From Zarea fungicola (lineage: Eukaryota; Ascomycota; Sordariomycetes; Hypocreales; Cordycipitaceae), in the NCBI GenBank assembly GCA_900169235.1, contig FWCC01000161.1, forward strand, positions 124,001 to 188,000: a DNA stretch of 64,000 nucleotides, read 5' to 3'. A program made the translations under genes and the position numbers. Positions within the stretch are counted from its first letter, which is position 1. Each line of letters begins with the position of its first letter. The notes beneath the pieces are model-generated. The model made no database searches. It had not been told where the DNA came from and worked only from the letters and a program-made list of their open reading frames with translations. This document shows, piece by piece, positions 35,262-46,575 of the stretch.

Positions 35262-36737
35262 ATGGCGCCACTAAACCCGTTTTCCAAGGTGAGTTTGGAC
35301 TGTGAAGCACATGCAAGCCTCCTTCTCCCTATTCTCCCCAATTACAATCCTCCTCCACACACCAAATCCTGGCCCATGCAGATCCAGCTTGGCCCTGGTT
35401 ACATTACATGCAAGCTGGGGCATCTCCAACTATCTTGGCGACCCAAAACTCCACATGGCATTTGGGGTTACCAGCAAGCCAGAACCTGACTTGTATGGCC
35501 CATTACTATTCTGGACCATGATAAGATAGACAGCTGTGTGATGGGGCTTTTACATGTGCTCATGTACAACTCTCATTGTGACTCTTTATCTCTCATGTCC
35601 CTGCCTCATGTCCTTACAGGGCTTCCCCGGATTTCACGAGACCCTCCAATCCTGGCTGGTTCACCACTTTTATCTGTTCAGCTCTTTCTGTCACTTTCCT
35701 CAGCGTGGTTTCGCTCCTTTCTTCTTTCCTCACTGCCTCAGTAACATGTTAAACCCCATGCTAAATACTCTCTGTTTCCGACAGGCTGCCATTAACCGGC
35801 TGCGCGCTTATAAGCCACCTGCATTTCCACTATGGGACCGTCTTCCCATTCGCATGAAGGCCGCCGTCTTGATTCTGTTATACGCTGACCGCTTCGGCGA
35901 CTTGCGTGTAGTGATTACCATGCGGGCTGCCAGTCTTCGCAACTTCTCTGGCCATGCAGCCCTCCCTGGCGGTAAAGCCGACTCCATAAATGAAACACCT
36001 TGTAAGCAATACTCGATAACATTCTCCCAAATCTCGATGCATTCAGCCTCACTCACAAATTCCCCAATACTGCTACAGATCAAATAGCTAGACGAGAAGC
36101 CTTTGAGGAAATCGGCCTCCCCATGGATGACCGCAAACTCCCCAAGCCATTCCGCATCGAGAAGCTCTGCTACTTGCCCCCTTTTCTGGCTCGCACCCAC
36201 GTCGTTGTTACCCCGTGCGTGGCCTACTTGCACGCCGAGGCGCCAGCACCAGGCCAAGCGGCGCCCATTGTTGAGCACACGCTCGTCCCGACGCTCGATG
36301 CCAGGGAAGTCGCAGCCGTCTTTACCGCGCCGTTTTATAATTTCCTCAAATCGAGCGACCTGCCGCCGCAGCCGGGTCACAGTCTGCCCCCGGGCCACTG
36401 GTATGACGGCTCCTGGATAAACTGGAAAAACGTCGCGTGGCGCGTACACAACTTTTACGTGCCCATCAATAACCAGCAGGTATCGAGGCCGTTGAATGGA
36501 AACAGCAGCAACATTGTGGACGGGAATGAGTTGGCGAAGCAAGATGTCGACTTTGAGGGTCGCTTCAAAGTATGGGGTATGACGGGCCGTGTCATGGTGG
36601 ATGCCGCGCGCATCGCCTATGGGGAGCCTCCAGAGGTAGAGCACAATCCAGGTTTTGGAGATACCGATGTCATTATGATTGCGGAGCGTGATGGGCAGTT
36701 TATAGAAGACACTGGAAAGGGTCCGTCGAGGATATAG
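35262..36737 (+). CDS. Nudix hydrolase, peroxisomal coenzyme A diphosphatase type (PCD1-like)
   Basis: Three exons: 35262-35288, 35785-36001 and 36079-36737, with introns of 496 and 76 nt; 300 residues. The fold opens with AAINRLRAYKPP and PLWDRLPI, typical of fungal CoA pyrophosphatases. The Nudix box spans about residues 71-95 (GGKADSINETPY with ARREAFEEIGL), including the REAFEE metal-binding core. It is preceded by ITMRAASLRNFSGHAALPGG, matching the CoA-specific UPF0035-type motif. The likely reaction cleaves CoA or oxidised CoA to phosphopantetheine and 3',5'-ADP. The C-terminus is SRI, a weak PTS1-like tripeptide, which would fit the peroxisomal site of yeast PCD1. The start is uncertain: an in-frame ATG at 34980 gives a 94-residue disordered extension. 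The first intron is unusually long. Confidence 0.85.
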
Positions 36738-36959
36738 ACTATGCGTAGATGTATATGTGTCGTGTCGAATATATAGAGTAGCTCTGTTGGATATGTACAT
36801 GAGGGTCATACTATTGGAGCAGCAGGAGTACTTGGTTATCAAGTATATGAAACGGCGCCAAACATGCATGAAACAATCAATGGGTAAATGATTTGACTAG
36901 CCTGCGAATCGGGAAGTGAGCCACAAATGGCTTATAACGTATTGACTCGGGGTACTTTA

Positions 36960-38035
36960 TCAGTGGCAGGCAGTTTCCTTTGTGGCCGCGGTAGACTCTC
37001 CAAAAACATAGTATCCCAAAAATGCACCAATTGAAACGGCACCCATGACCCATCCGTTGTATGTCATAAAGACAAGCCTGCGCTGTGTCAGCATTCCATC
37101 ATGTGAACGGTGGCTCAAGAAATCATGTAATGCCTTTTTCTTTGGCTCTTCTCCTCTCCCCCAAGTTACTTACATGAGCATAAAGGCATAAAAGTTTTGC
37201 AGGCCGTAGAGGAGCGACTTGATGAGATGGCTGCGACGGGTGATTTGATCGTGGTTTTGTCCTGGTCGGAGAAACGGGGTGGTCTCAGTAACGGAATCTC
37301 CAGCGGCGGTGCCTTGAGCGATGAAAGGGCCGGACGCTTGCTTTAGCAAAAATGCATACGCAGTAATTATGCAAGTTGAGGGGGAAAAGAGTGCGCGTGT
37401 GTGTTATAATTTGGGCTTTTTGTGATTGGAATTGGAAGATGTCGGGGAACACGTTCCTAACACCTGCCCTTGTCACAACACATGAAAAAAAAACACTCTC
37501 CAATCTCACATCACATATAGTCTCCTTTGACACACACATAGCAGCATATCTCACAAGATAAACGAATCGATGACAGTGGGTGCATCAATCACAGCTTCAA
37601 GGGGGGGCAGTAATACTAGGGAAAGAATGGACTCACTAGGCGCAGTGTCGACGCGAGAGGCAATCGACTTTTCATACGTGCGAGACAGTGCGCGCAGGCC
37701 TTCATATCCCATGGCGATGAGCACAACGGCAATGAGCGAGATGACGAGGCCGGGCGTGGAACGAATGTGCCACTGCTTGAAGACGATGCAAAGGTTGTTG
37801 GTATCCCACGTAAAGAGCATCTACGCGCGGCATTTAGCATGAATTGATCATTTAAACATTGAGCATCAAAAAGCAATATGCGTGGTTTTTTGCATTCTTG
37901 GGGAAAGGAGGTGATAGCACAAGAAAAACGTACGCTCATGCTGCACATGTCGTCCATACCACCACCGCCGTGGTCCATGTGGCCAGTGTGGTCCATCTTT
38001 GAGTGATCCATATGCGCGTGTTCCATGGCTGGCAT
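36960..38035 (-). CDS. Ctr-family copper transporter
   Basis: Four exons: 37934-38035, 37637-37820, 37174-37336 and 36960-37077, with introns of 113, 300 and 96 nt; 188 residues. The lumenal or external N-terminus is Met/His-rich (MEHAHMDHSKMDHTGHMDHGG), the copper-collecting part of Ctr proteins, and leads into MCSMSMLFTWDTNNLCIVF. Membrane segment 1 is STPGLVISLIAVVLIAMGYEGL. Segment 2 has the conserved MxxxM copper ligand (MLMLVFM) and segment 3 has GxxxG (SIGAFLGYYVFG). Ctr proteins form trimers that import Cu(I) across the plasma or vacuolar membrane; which membrane cannot be told here. The second intron acceptor (GCAAG) was chosen because it alone keeps the frame from the TAP codons into SGPFIAQG. 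The start is the first ATG of the Met/His run. Confidence 0.9.
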
Positions 38036-38998
38036 TCCCAAATTAGATTTTCCTCAGTGTAGATTTCGTAAGATAGTTTTGGTGCGAGGTGCGAATGTGA
38101 AAAAATATATATATATAAAAGAGTCGGAAGTTGGAACGGATGGAGGGTCGCGAGGAAGAGGACGTGGGCGAAGGCAAAAGGGAAACGTGCTCACTATTGT
38201 CTCGTGAGGAGTGTGGCTGGGGAATATTGATGTTGACACCTACAGCGTGTCGCAGCGCTGCAAGCGGCTATGACTGGGCCAGAAAATGTGCTCAAACTCG
38301 CTGTTCAGGCACCAGAGCTTGCGGTCTTTGTGCTGTGGCGCGTTTGTGGCGTCGGACCTGCTTAAACGGGGAGCTGAACGAACAGCAGACAGCAAAGCCA
38401 AGACACGGCCATGACGAGTAAAATATAAATGTTTATAAATATTAATTATTACATTATTAAATAGATGAAGTCTTTTTATGGAAATGGCAAAATACTTGGT
38501 AGAATAGCATTGTACCATTTTACGAGCCATGCTGCCTTGCGGGCGTGGTTGAGAAAGACCTGTAATATTATCCAGATTAAACATGCTTGAAAGAAATCAG
38601 GAAAGGATATTAACGAGAAACAGCATTGGTCTCTCTGCATTTGGTAAAGGTAGATCTTCCTGCACGCATGTCAAGCTGCAGTAGAGAAAGCGGCAGACTC
38701 GGAGCTATCTGGTGCCACAAAAAATACCGCCCGCCGATTTCATCACGTTCCCGAGTTGCTTGTAAATTCGCTTCACGTAATCAACCAAAACCCCGCGACA
38801 GGCCTTTCTTTCACTGCTGCATAATAAGGCCATCACATATTCATCTCATTATTATTCCTCTCAGAAGCTTTGTTCGTTTCCTACGAGCCCAAGCGTTTAC
38901 AGCGGTTGGCGTTGCTTGATACCATTTAGTCTCTCAACCACAACTGTCCAACTATTTTTACGCCGGCTTCAGTCGTGTGACTCAGAAACAAACACATA
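38036..38998. other. Shared divergent promoter region, Ctr transporter and dioxygenase
   Basis: About 960 bases separate the Ctr start (minus) and the 3-hydroxyanthranilate dioxygenase start (plus). A short TA repeat lies near 38105-38117. I did not find a convincing copper-response element. No gene is supported. Confidence 0.5.
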
Positions 38999-39733
38999 AT
39001 GCTCGGCCCGCCAGTTAACCTGCCCAAGTGGTAAGAGCTCTTCTATTTTTAAATCGTTTATTCTTTTATTATTTCTCTGTACTTACTCGTCATCTTTAAG
39101 GCTGGAAGAAAATGGACATTTGTTACAGCCGCCTATCAACAACTACTGCGTCTACAATGACGGTTTCACCATCATGGCAAGTATACTCACACAACAGCAT
39201 ACAAGATCCGCACATACCATGGATATATATACATAAATCAACCCCGTACCAAATCATCACCCCTAGTCTGACCTGTCAAACCCCCGCAGATCGTCGGCGG
39301 CCCAAATGCCCGCACAGACTACCACATCAACACCACCCCCGAGTACTTTTACCAGCACAAGGGCACCATGATGCTCAAAGTCGTCGACGAGGGCGGCATC
39401 TTCCGCGACATCCTCATCCGCGAGGGCGACATGTTCCTGCTCCCCTCCAACACCCCGCACAACCCCGTCCGCTTCGCCAACACCGTCGGCATGGTCGTCG
39501 AGCAGAAGCGGCCCGACGACTCGCTTGACCGCATGCGCTGGTACTGCGCCGCGTGCCCCGGGGCCGTTGTCGTCCACGAGGCCGCTTTCCACGTCACGGA
39601 CCTGGGCACGCAAATTAAGGCCGCTGTCGAGGCGTTTCGGGATGATGAGGAGAAGAGGCGCTGCAAGCAGTGCGGCACGCTGGCGGACTGGAAGCCCTCG
39701 CCGGGTTCCATTCCTGATCCCAACCTGGCATAA
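38999..39733 (+). CDS. bna1: 3-hydroxyanthranilate 3,4-dioxygenase (BNA1)
   Basis: Three exons: 38999-39030, 39101-39176 and 39290-39733; 183 residues. This cupin enzyme opens the ring of 3-hydroxyanthranilate in the kynurenine route to quinolinate and NAD. The second intron (39177-39289) starts with GC, not GT: ATG followed by GCAAGT. Only this boundary joins FTIM to [14 protein letters not shown] in frame; the nearby GTATAC would shift it. Iron ligands are His48 and Glu54 ([12 protein letters not shown]) and His93 ([10 protein letters not shown]); substrate contacts Arg44 and Arg97 are present. A second rubredoxin-like metal site is formed by CAAC (122-125) and CKQC (161-164), as in yeast and bacterial enzymes. 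It ends 198 bases from the convergent FAH-family gene. Confidence 0.93.
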
Positions 39734-39931
39734 AAAGAGCCATTTTCTCTTTGTGTGGATGTTGTATGGCTTGTATAATGATCGGGATGATGTGATGAAT
39801 TTATAGGGGAAAAAAAAAGAAGACAGTTGTTGTAGACGTTGGCCAAGATGGCGTTATGAACAGAGGTGTATCTATATATAATTTTACAACAGAAATGGAG
39901 CATATAATATAAAGTCACAATCTATTCCCTC

Positions 39932-40829
39932 TTACGTCTCCGCAAACTCATACTCACTCACAGACTCCTCCACCGCGACTTCGATCTTGCCCTCGACAAG
40001 CTCCTTGCCACCCACCCGGATACCCGCGCGCATAACATCGCCCGGCACCGCGGGGCCGACACCAGCGGGCGTGCCCGTGAGCACCACGTCGCCCGGCTGC
40101 AGCGTCATGACCTTGGAGATGTCGCTGAGGATGCGCGGGATCTGGAAAATCATCAGGTTGGTCGACCCTTGCTGCTTGACCTGCCCGTTGACCTCGAGGA
40201 ACAGCTCCACGTCCTGCGGGTCGGCAATGGCGTCCTTGGGGATGACGTTGCTCATGGGCAGGAACGTGTCGAAGCCCTTGGCAATGTCCCACGGGAGGCC
40301 CTTGCGCTTCGCCTCGTTTTGGGCGTTGCGCGCCGTCATGTCAATGGCGACGGCGTAGGCTTTTGCGAGAAGGGGGTTTGTTAGCTCCATATTTCTTCCA
40401 TTGGTTACGGGATTGTAGACAGCTTGGTTAAAAAAAAATGATGGGCAAAAGTACACACCCTTAATAGCTTCAAGAGCACCCTTGTAGTCGTCAGGCTTGA
40501 GATCACGTACCACCTTGCCCATGACAAGTGCCAGTTCCACCTCAAAGTGCATGTCGATGCCCTTGGGACGCACGCAGGGGCCTTCACCTGGCAGCAGCAT
40601 GGACGAAGTCGGCTTAAGGAAGAAGAATGGTTGCTTGGGCTTGGCATTGGACAGCTCAGCAATGTGATCGCTGTTTTTGTAAGAATTAATGAGTTTCATT
40701 GGCTCCCATCTGGTGGCGGGAATGAGTTGCTCACGCGTAGTTGCGACCAATGCAAACGACCTTGCCAGCCTGCTTCAGGATAGACGCCTGAGGGGCCATG
40801 GTGGCCATTGTCCTTCGTAGCGCAAACAT
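39932..40829 (-). CDS. Fumarylacetoacetate hydrolase-family protein, FAHD1-like
   Basis: Three exons: 40735-40829, 40459-40670 and 39932-40359, with introns of 64 and 99 nt; 244 residues. The FAHD1 group are small metal-dependent acylpyruvate hydrolases or oxaloacetate decarboxylases, usually mitochondrial. Seen motifs are VVCIGRNYADHIAEL, QPFFFLKPTSS, the metal-binding HFEVELALVMGK, AYAVAIDMTARN, KGFDTFLPMS, and TLQPGDVVLTGTPAGVGP. The basic start MFALRRTMATMAP could be a mitochondrial leader; downstream ATGs at residues 8 and 11 would remove it. The second intron is 99 nt with no in-frame stop, so its retention would insert 33 residues without breaking the frame. The family joint at IKA-YAVAIDMTARN and the GCTAAC branch favour splicing. 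Confidence 0.92.
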
Positions 40830-41457
40830 TTTGGATATCAAATTGATGCAAGTTTTGAAAAAAGGGCCAATTGACTCTGCTGGGCCTTTTGCCTTAGGTG
40901 TGGTCGATGAGGCGTGAGCCTGTATATGTAGAGAGATGAGAGTGCCTCGGACGTTGTGTCGGACAAAAGCCCTGTGGAACCCCCCGACCCGAGGCCGAGC
41001 CGCAGATGGCATTTGCAAAGGTCAGCATCTACAGCACCGGTCTCGGCCCCGCGGCCGCCTTGTCCAACTTTGAAACGTAATGAAAAAGGGATTGGAAATG
41101 GGAGTGGAATGGATTTCTTCTAAGCTAATTTGTCATGGAAACATATGATTATGCTCTCCAAAGCGGTCGTCGCTAGATTGGTGGTGCTTCAGCCATCGTT
41201 TGCAACGTACTCTTATTTGCATACCACGCTTTTATAACCGGATAATACTATCAGACCACTCAACAGGCTCTTCTGTATAAACACTAAACGCTTCGTTTCA
41301 AGATATATACAACGTGGATCCTATCAGTCCTACTCTTCGTATGACATGCGAAATGACAGGCTTAGTATGCTCCGTGTACGATGCGATGCTTCCAACTCCG
41401 TGCAAGTTATGTAAATAGACTTCTCATGCTCATTCTTTCTTCATAATTCGTCCCAGT
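40830..41457. other. Intergenic stretch, 0.63 kb
   Basis: It lies between the FAH-family start and the cullin end, both on minus. It serves as FAHD1-like promoter and CUL3 3' region. No gene is seen. Confidence 0.5.
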
Positions 41458-44138
41458 CTATGCCATATACCGGTATAGTCCAGGTGTGCCGTCGTCATCT
41501 GCTCGCTCGAGATACTCGCGACTAATCAGGTCTTCTATGCGGCGCTTGATGAATGGCACTTCGGGTTTGAATCTAGCAGCAAGCTGCGACAACACTTCGC
41601 TAACAAGCTGCGTGTGGCTTAATTCCTTACGAGACCTGTAATATGTGTTAGCAAACCGTCTTGTATTTCAAGATTTTGAATACCACATACTTCATGATTC
41701 GCACAATTGCGGCATCAATTATGTGTGCCCGTGTCTCCTTATTCTTCTCTTCGGTGGTGCTTCGCTCCGCTGCATCCTCCACCTTTGACACCGCATTGAT
41801 AATTGGTGCCTTGATACGAACGCTCTTACTCTGGAACGAGGCATTAAATGAAAACTTATCAGATGGCTTGATCGACTTCGTGGCCGGGTCCTTGATGAGA
41901 ACACGCGACTTCGGTGCCACTGCAATCGCCGTCAAGGTCCGCATCAAATCCGCTGTTGCTATTGCCGTCTTTGCTTGAATCTCTTCGAAAGAAAGTTGAT
42001 CATTGTCCCCCATATTGTTGAAAAGCATCAAAACAACCATTGCATAAGTGGGTACATTAAGATCGTATCGTCTCTCCTTTGCCAAGACACCAGATTTGCC
42101 TGGAATGGCTGGGAACAAACACCGCACATCCGCACTACCCGTCGTTCCAATCCATGTAAGCTTTCTTCCGTTTCTGTTTGCCAGATAGAATTGCTCAAAG
42201 CTAGCTTGCAGTCTCTCTATCTCTTGCGGATAGTTGCAAGTAATGCGAGAGCCCTCACCAATCTGCGCGGTGCGGCCCATAACGTCTTGTGGCCAGTAAT
42301 TCATCGTCAAGACATTGATGCTCAGTTCGGCCTTCTTGCTTCCATCTCCTGCTGTGCGAATGTGGTCGCGGTATGATGTGGTAAGTTCTGTCGACGTAAC
42401 CAAATCTCGGAACATGCCCTCCAACTTTGTAGTAAACTGCTGTCCAAACTCTTGTCTCATTTTTGAGATGAGCTGGTTTTCAACATCATGGCTTTCTGAT
42501 TTTCCGTGCAGCAGCCGTCGCGCAAGATGGCGCTGATAATATGTTTGAAAGAGGTCCTTGTCCTGTAGATAGCGGATGAGAACAATGGCCTTGTCCAAAA
42601 TAACTTCGATTTCCGCTTCCGACTTTCCTCGAATTCCTTTCTTTAGATTCTCGTCCATGAAAAGGGACACGTATTCGGAACTTCGCGAAAATATATTGAT
42701 AAATTCGGTGAAGCTCTTGGCGAGAGCAGTCTGGATAATCAAATCAGACTGAAAGCAATTGTTCCACATGTTGTCAAATTTCCCTCGTAGAGTCAATACA
42801 TCGTCAACCCATTTGATGGCCGCTGCGGTCTGCTGAGATGTTGGCGGGAGCGCTTTCGGTTTGTCACCTTTCTCGCCAGCCACGTCGTCGGCCTCGACTG
42901 GTACAGAAAAATCGGTATTCTGAAGAACTTTTTCAATCTCCAGGCCAAGTTCGATGACACGCTTTTGCAGAATAGCCTGCAGCGCAGTCTTGTTCTTATC
43001 GACTCGGGATATGAGGCTATACAAAATCGACAAATCCTCCATTTTTTCGTTATCAATCATAAACCGCAAGCCTGTACCTTCCATATGCAGGAATTCCTCA
43101 AGGTTTTTTACTATGAGCTGTTGATCAATGACTGAAGCGACCTTTGTTTCCGTCTCCGGTTCAATGGTGGTCCCGCAACGGTCCTTCTCCTCCTCCAGCC
43201 GCTTCTGCGTATGCCTCAACCATCGGCTCGTGTCTGCCATTTGGAGCAGTTCTTGGCATTCGCGACTGTAGAACTCTTGGCTATTTTCAAGGAATCGAGG
43301 CTCAAACATGGTCAAGTACAGTTTGGTCAATTCGTTTTCGTCTTCGGCTTCATATAGACTGCTGAGCATGCGACTGCAGCTCCGGATAAGGGTTCGATCG
43401 ATAATGTCACCTTCGCGCTCCATGTCAATTTGGTCAAGCATAACGGCAATAAGTATATCCACAACCAGGCTCTGTGAATTCTTATTCAAACAGGAGCGCA
43501 GAATATTGTCTCGGAAAAGGGCAATCGTGGTCGAAAATATGGGCACCCTATGCATCTCTTGCTGGATGTACCCTCTGTCCAGATACATGAGGATATCAGC
43601 CGTCATATTCATCGACATGTTGTGGTCTTCCCAGGTATCGCGGAGACCTTTGAGGAATTTCTCGCCCGTTTGCCGGCGCTCGTTGACCGAGGTCGCGCCG
43701 GCTTTATCCACGCCAACATTTATGAGACTCTTTGTGACAAGCACTTCGATCTTGGGGATTACATTATCCGCAAACCACTGCTCTTCAAACTCCTTTACGC
43801 GGTCATATAGAACGTCGCCCTTCTTCTTCAGAACAATCTTGTAGGCGGCTCGGTATAGCTCTTCGAATGACAATCTGCCGCAGCTCTTGTTGTGAATATC
43901 GCGGAGAGCTTCCTTCAGCATATTCCAGCAGGTCTCGAAATCGGCCCCTTCACCGGCACCATTGGGCTAAAGCACATCGCTGTTAACATCCCTATTCACT
44001 ATCTCCGTGCAGCCTCGTCGAGCTAGGTTCACGGTAGACATCGGATCAAACGGAAGGCCAGGAGGCACATACCCGGACAATTCGACGAGGCGGACGGATG
44101 CGACCTCTCGCACCAGCGCCCCCTCGCCCTGAAATCAT
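41458..44138 (-). CDS. cul3: Cullin 3
   Basis: Three exons: 44073-44138, 41691-43966 and 41458-41635, with introns of 106 and 55 nt; 839 residues. This is the scaffold of BTB-type cullin-RING ubiquitin ligases. The basic N-terminus MISGRGGAGARGRIRPPRR followed by ADFETCWNML and CGRLSFEELYRAAYKIVLKKKG is characteristic of CUL3. The cullin-homology part includes LFQTYYQRHLARRLLHGKS, LTMNYWPQDVMG and NRNGRKLTWIG. The C-terminal winged helix has the neddylation site IVRIMK (Lys781), immediately before SRKELSH, and ends in YLERADDDGTPGLYRYMA, as in almost all cullins. The last intron splits the codon of the neddylated lysine. The start is divergent from SmD1, about 600 bases away. Confidence 0.97.
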
Positions 44139-44742
44139 GATGACAGCTCTGCAATTTTATTCCTGACAATGTGCCGTGGCTCTCTTGTCCGGCAGAGATA
44201 GGTTTGGTAGTGGGGGTTGCCTGGGTTGGGGCCAAGAAACGTGGCAGAAACTGAGGCTATATAGCCACGTTTAGGAGACGTTTTTGCGTATCATTTGATG
44301 ATTTCTAGGTAAGATTTTATCTGCTCGGCTCTCAGAAAAGGTAGTGAAAAGTTTTCGCAAAAAATGAAGCTCTCAGGGCTGTCAGTGAGGGTTTGGCAAT
44401 TGCCAATGCTCGACTTATTAGGCAGGTTTATGAGTCGCGATGTGGGGTGTTTCTCAGCGCTCCCAGTCGCCCCTAGTTTAGGGAATAAGTAGGCACCTGC
44501 ATTATCGATAAGTGAATATCGGACCTTGAAACTGACAAGCCTCTAGCCAAAAAATCACGTGCAGGCAGCATCGACGTGTCACGTGTACCAGCCTCTGAAC
44601 TTGCGGACGGCTGTTTTTCCGCTGGGCTACCAACACCGACAGGTCTGCAGCTCCACCGATTCTTGACGGGCGACAAGGCATTGCGCGGGACCTGTGCTGA
44701 GAGCTTCTATATTCAACTGGTTCTCGGTTGAAATCCTTCAAA
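44139..44742. promoter_or_regulatory. Divergent promoter between cullin 3 and SmD1
   Basis: 604 bases separate two housekeeping genes that read away from each other. No TATA box is obvious near either start. No gene is seen inside. Confidence 0.55.
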
Positions 44743-45283
44743 ATGAAGCTCGTAAGGTATGTGATGCCCTGCTCTGGCGTAGCAGGACCGGGCTATGCCT
44801 ACACGCGGCCATTCAAGGAAATGTCGAATAGTGAAGCTAACTCTGCGTGAACTAGATTTTTGATGAAGTGTGTCAACGAGCCGGTGACCGTTGAGTTAAA
44901 GAATGGTATGCTTTGCGACTACGACGACAAGTTCAATCCCAATCAGTATCGTGCAGTTGACTGACAAGGTATGGACTTTAGGCACCATCGTCAACGGCAC
45001 AATCTCTTCCGTGACACCGCAGATGAACACCGCCCTGCGCACAGTAAAGATGACGCCCAAGGGCCAGGAGCCTATTTCTCTCGACACCATGAATATCCGC
45101 GGGTCAACGATTCGCTACTTTATCCTCCCCGACTCTCTCCCTCTGGATACGCTATTAGTCGACGACGCACCCAAGCCAAAGAACAAGGCCCGCAAGGAAG
45201 TTGAGCGCGCCCCCGGCCGTGGAGGACGCGGCGGCCCCAGAGGACGTGGACGTGGGCGTGGTCGCGGCCGTGGTCGCCCATGA
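44743..45283 (+). CDS. smd1: Small nuclear ribonucleoprotein SmD1
   Basis: Three exons: 44743-44756, 44856-44905 and 44982-45283, with introns of 99 and 76 nt; 121 residues, the usual size. SmD1 is part of the seven-membered Sm ring on U1, U2, U4 and U5 snRNAs in the spliceosome. The Sm1 motif begins [22 protein letters not shown] and continues [23 protein letters not shown]. Sm2 is [18 protein letters not shown]. The tail is a run of RG dipeptides ([22 protein letters not shown]), the normal site of arginine methylation and SMN-type binding. The 14-nt first exon ends inside an arginine codon, so simple frame searches miss the start. Confidence 0.96.
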
Positions 45284-45801
45284 GCGGTGTAAGGAAGTGG
45301 GTATCTTTCGGCTGGGATTCAGCAATGGACAAAGAAATGCCGATAGCGCGTTGGACTACAATCAAGGTGGCGATATCGCCGGCCCGAGTCAGACGGCCCG
45401 TGTTTATGCCAAAGTGCAACAAGGAATGATGTATACCAAAAAAGGCGAGCAAGCATGCGAAAGCAAGACGCTGCAAGCTTTTTCTTTAAAGACTCAAAAA
45501 CAATCACGACCAAAATCAATGGGGGTTTCGGCGGATCAGGCGTTTTTGGGATGTTTGGCAATAATAAAAGACACGCAAAAAAGCACTGGTGTTCACATTT
45601 GCTCTGCAGGCCGACAAATGGATCTGCTTCTTCTTTTTGTTTTAGGCAGAAAATGGAAATAAATACCTGCTATAATCTCACGGTTAACAACAAGGTCAAG
45701 CCTGTAAAATGCAAAACTTTTTTGGTCATCAACTCATAATATCTATGCCGTATATGTACAAAAACCATGAGCATCCTGCTTCAGCCACTGATTTGAGTTT
45801 T
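45284..45801. other. Convergent intergenic stretch, 0.5 kb
   Basis: It holds the 3' regions of SmD1 (plus) and MTQ2 (minus). Small overlapping frames on both strands have no motif. Confidence 0.5.
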
Positions 45802-46575
45802 TCACTCGACTGCGTCGTTCCATATCCTTACAACCTGCAATTTCTCCCACCCTGCCGTTTTACCACTCGATCCCACTGTCTCTGCTTTCCATCCTGGGCC
45901 GAGCTCCTCTGACACTCTTTTCTTCACCAGATCCGGTTTGTTCTGCAGGCATAGAAGCACGTACGCGCATCCACGCGCCGATAATATGCGTCCCAGGTCT
46001 GGCAGAAGCCTGTCAGTCGTCTCCATACCATCCACACCACCGGCATATGACAGTGCGAGTAGGTACGAGTCGTCGTCAAAAGACGGGTCACCTGCTGCCG
46101 CCTCTGGGACCTCCGGGGCAAACGTCGCCGGGCGGCAAGGCATGTCTGGCGTGGGTACGTACGGCGGGTTGAAGATGAGGACATCAATGGTACCCGGGCG
46201 GAAGCAAGACGTCAGATCACACATACTGGAGCCGAGATAGGTGCCGCTGCGGTTGGAGGTGGATGCGAACTCGTCGGTGGCGGCCTTGCGGACGGTGGCG
46301 ACGGTGGCGCGGCACGCGTAGGCATTCATGTCAATGCCTGCCGTGAGGATTTCGGATTTGCCAAAAATTGTTTGACATTGAGCATTAACAAATCCGAGGA
46401 CAACACCGGAGCCAGTGCCAATCTCGACAATGAGAGGCGCCGACTGGGCGAATCGGCTGGTCAGGAACGCGCACTCTGGAGCGGAAGAGAGTGTGTCGAG
46501 AAGCAAAAATGAGTCCTCTGACGGCTCATAGACCCTCTCATAGGGAACGTGCGATGTGTCAGGCGTAGGCAACAT
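45802..46575 (-). CDS. mtq2: eRF1 N5-glutamine methyltransferase MTQ2 (HEMK2/N6AMT1 family)
   Basis: A single exon of 257 residues. The enzyme is the catalytic subunit that, with TRM112, methylates the glutamine of the GGQ motif in release factor eRF1. The class I methyltransferase fold is visible: YEPSEDSFLLLDTL at the N-terminus is typical of MTQ2, EIGTGSGVVLGF (about 51-62) binds S-adenosylmethionine, GIDMNAYACRAT is motif II, and the catalytic NPPY sits at 136-139 (VLIFNPPYVPTP). LALSYAGGVDGMETTDRLLPDL follows as expected. The protein ends WEKLQVVRIW plus a short tail. The start at 46575 has CAACATG context. Confidence 0.95.
   Translation of the reverse strand: MLPTPDTSHVPYERVYEPSEDSFLLLDTLSSAPECAFLTSRFAQSAPLIVEIGTGSGVVLGFVNAQCQTIFGKSEILTAGIDMNAYACRATVATVRKAATDEFASTSNRSGTYLGSSMCDLTSCFRPGTIDVLIFNPPYVPTPDMPCRPATFAPEVPEAAAGDPSFDDDSYLLALSYAGGVDGMETTDRLLPDLGRILSARGCAYVLLCLQNKPDLVKKRVSEELGPGWKAETVGSSGKTAGWEKLQVVRIWNDAVE

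Noticed and set aside
35808..36869. Minus frame of 353 codons
   Set aside because: Antisense to the Nudix hydrolase; no domain.
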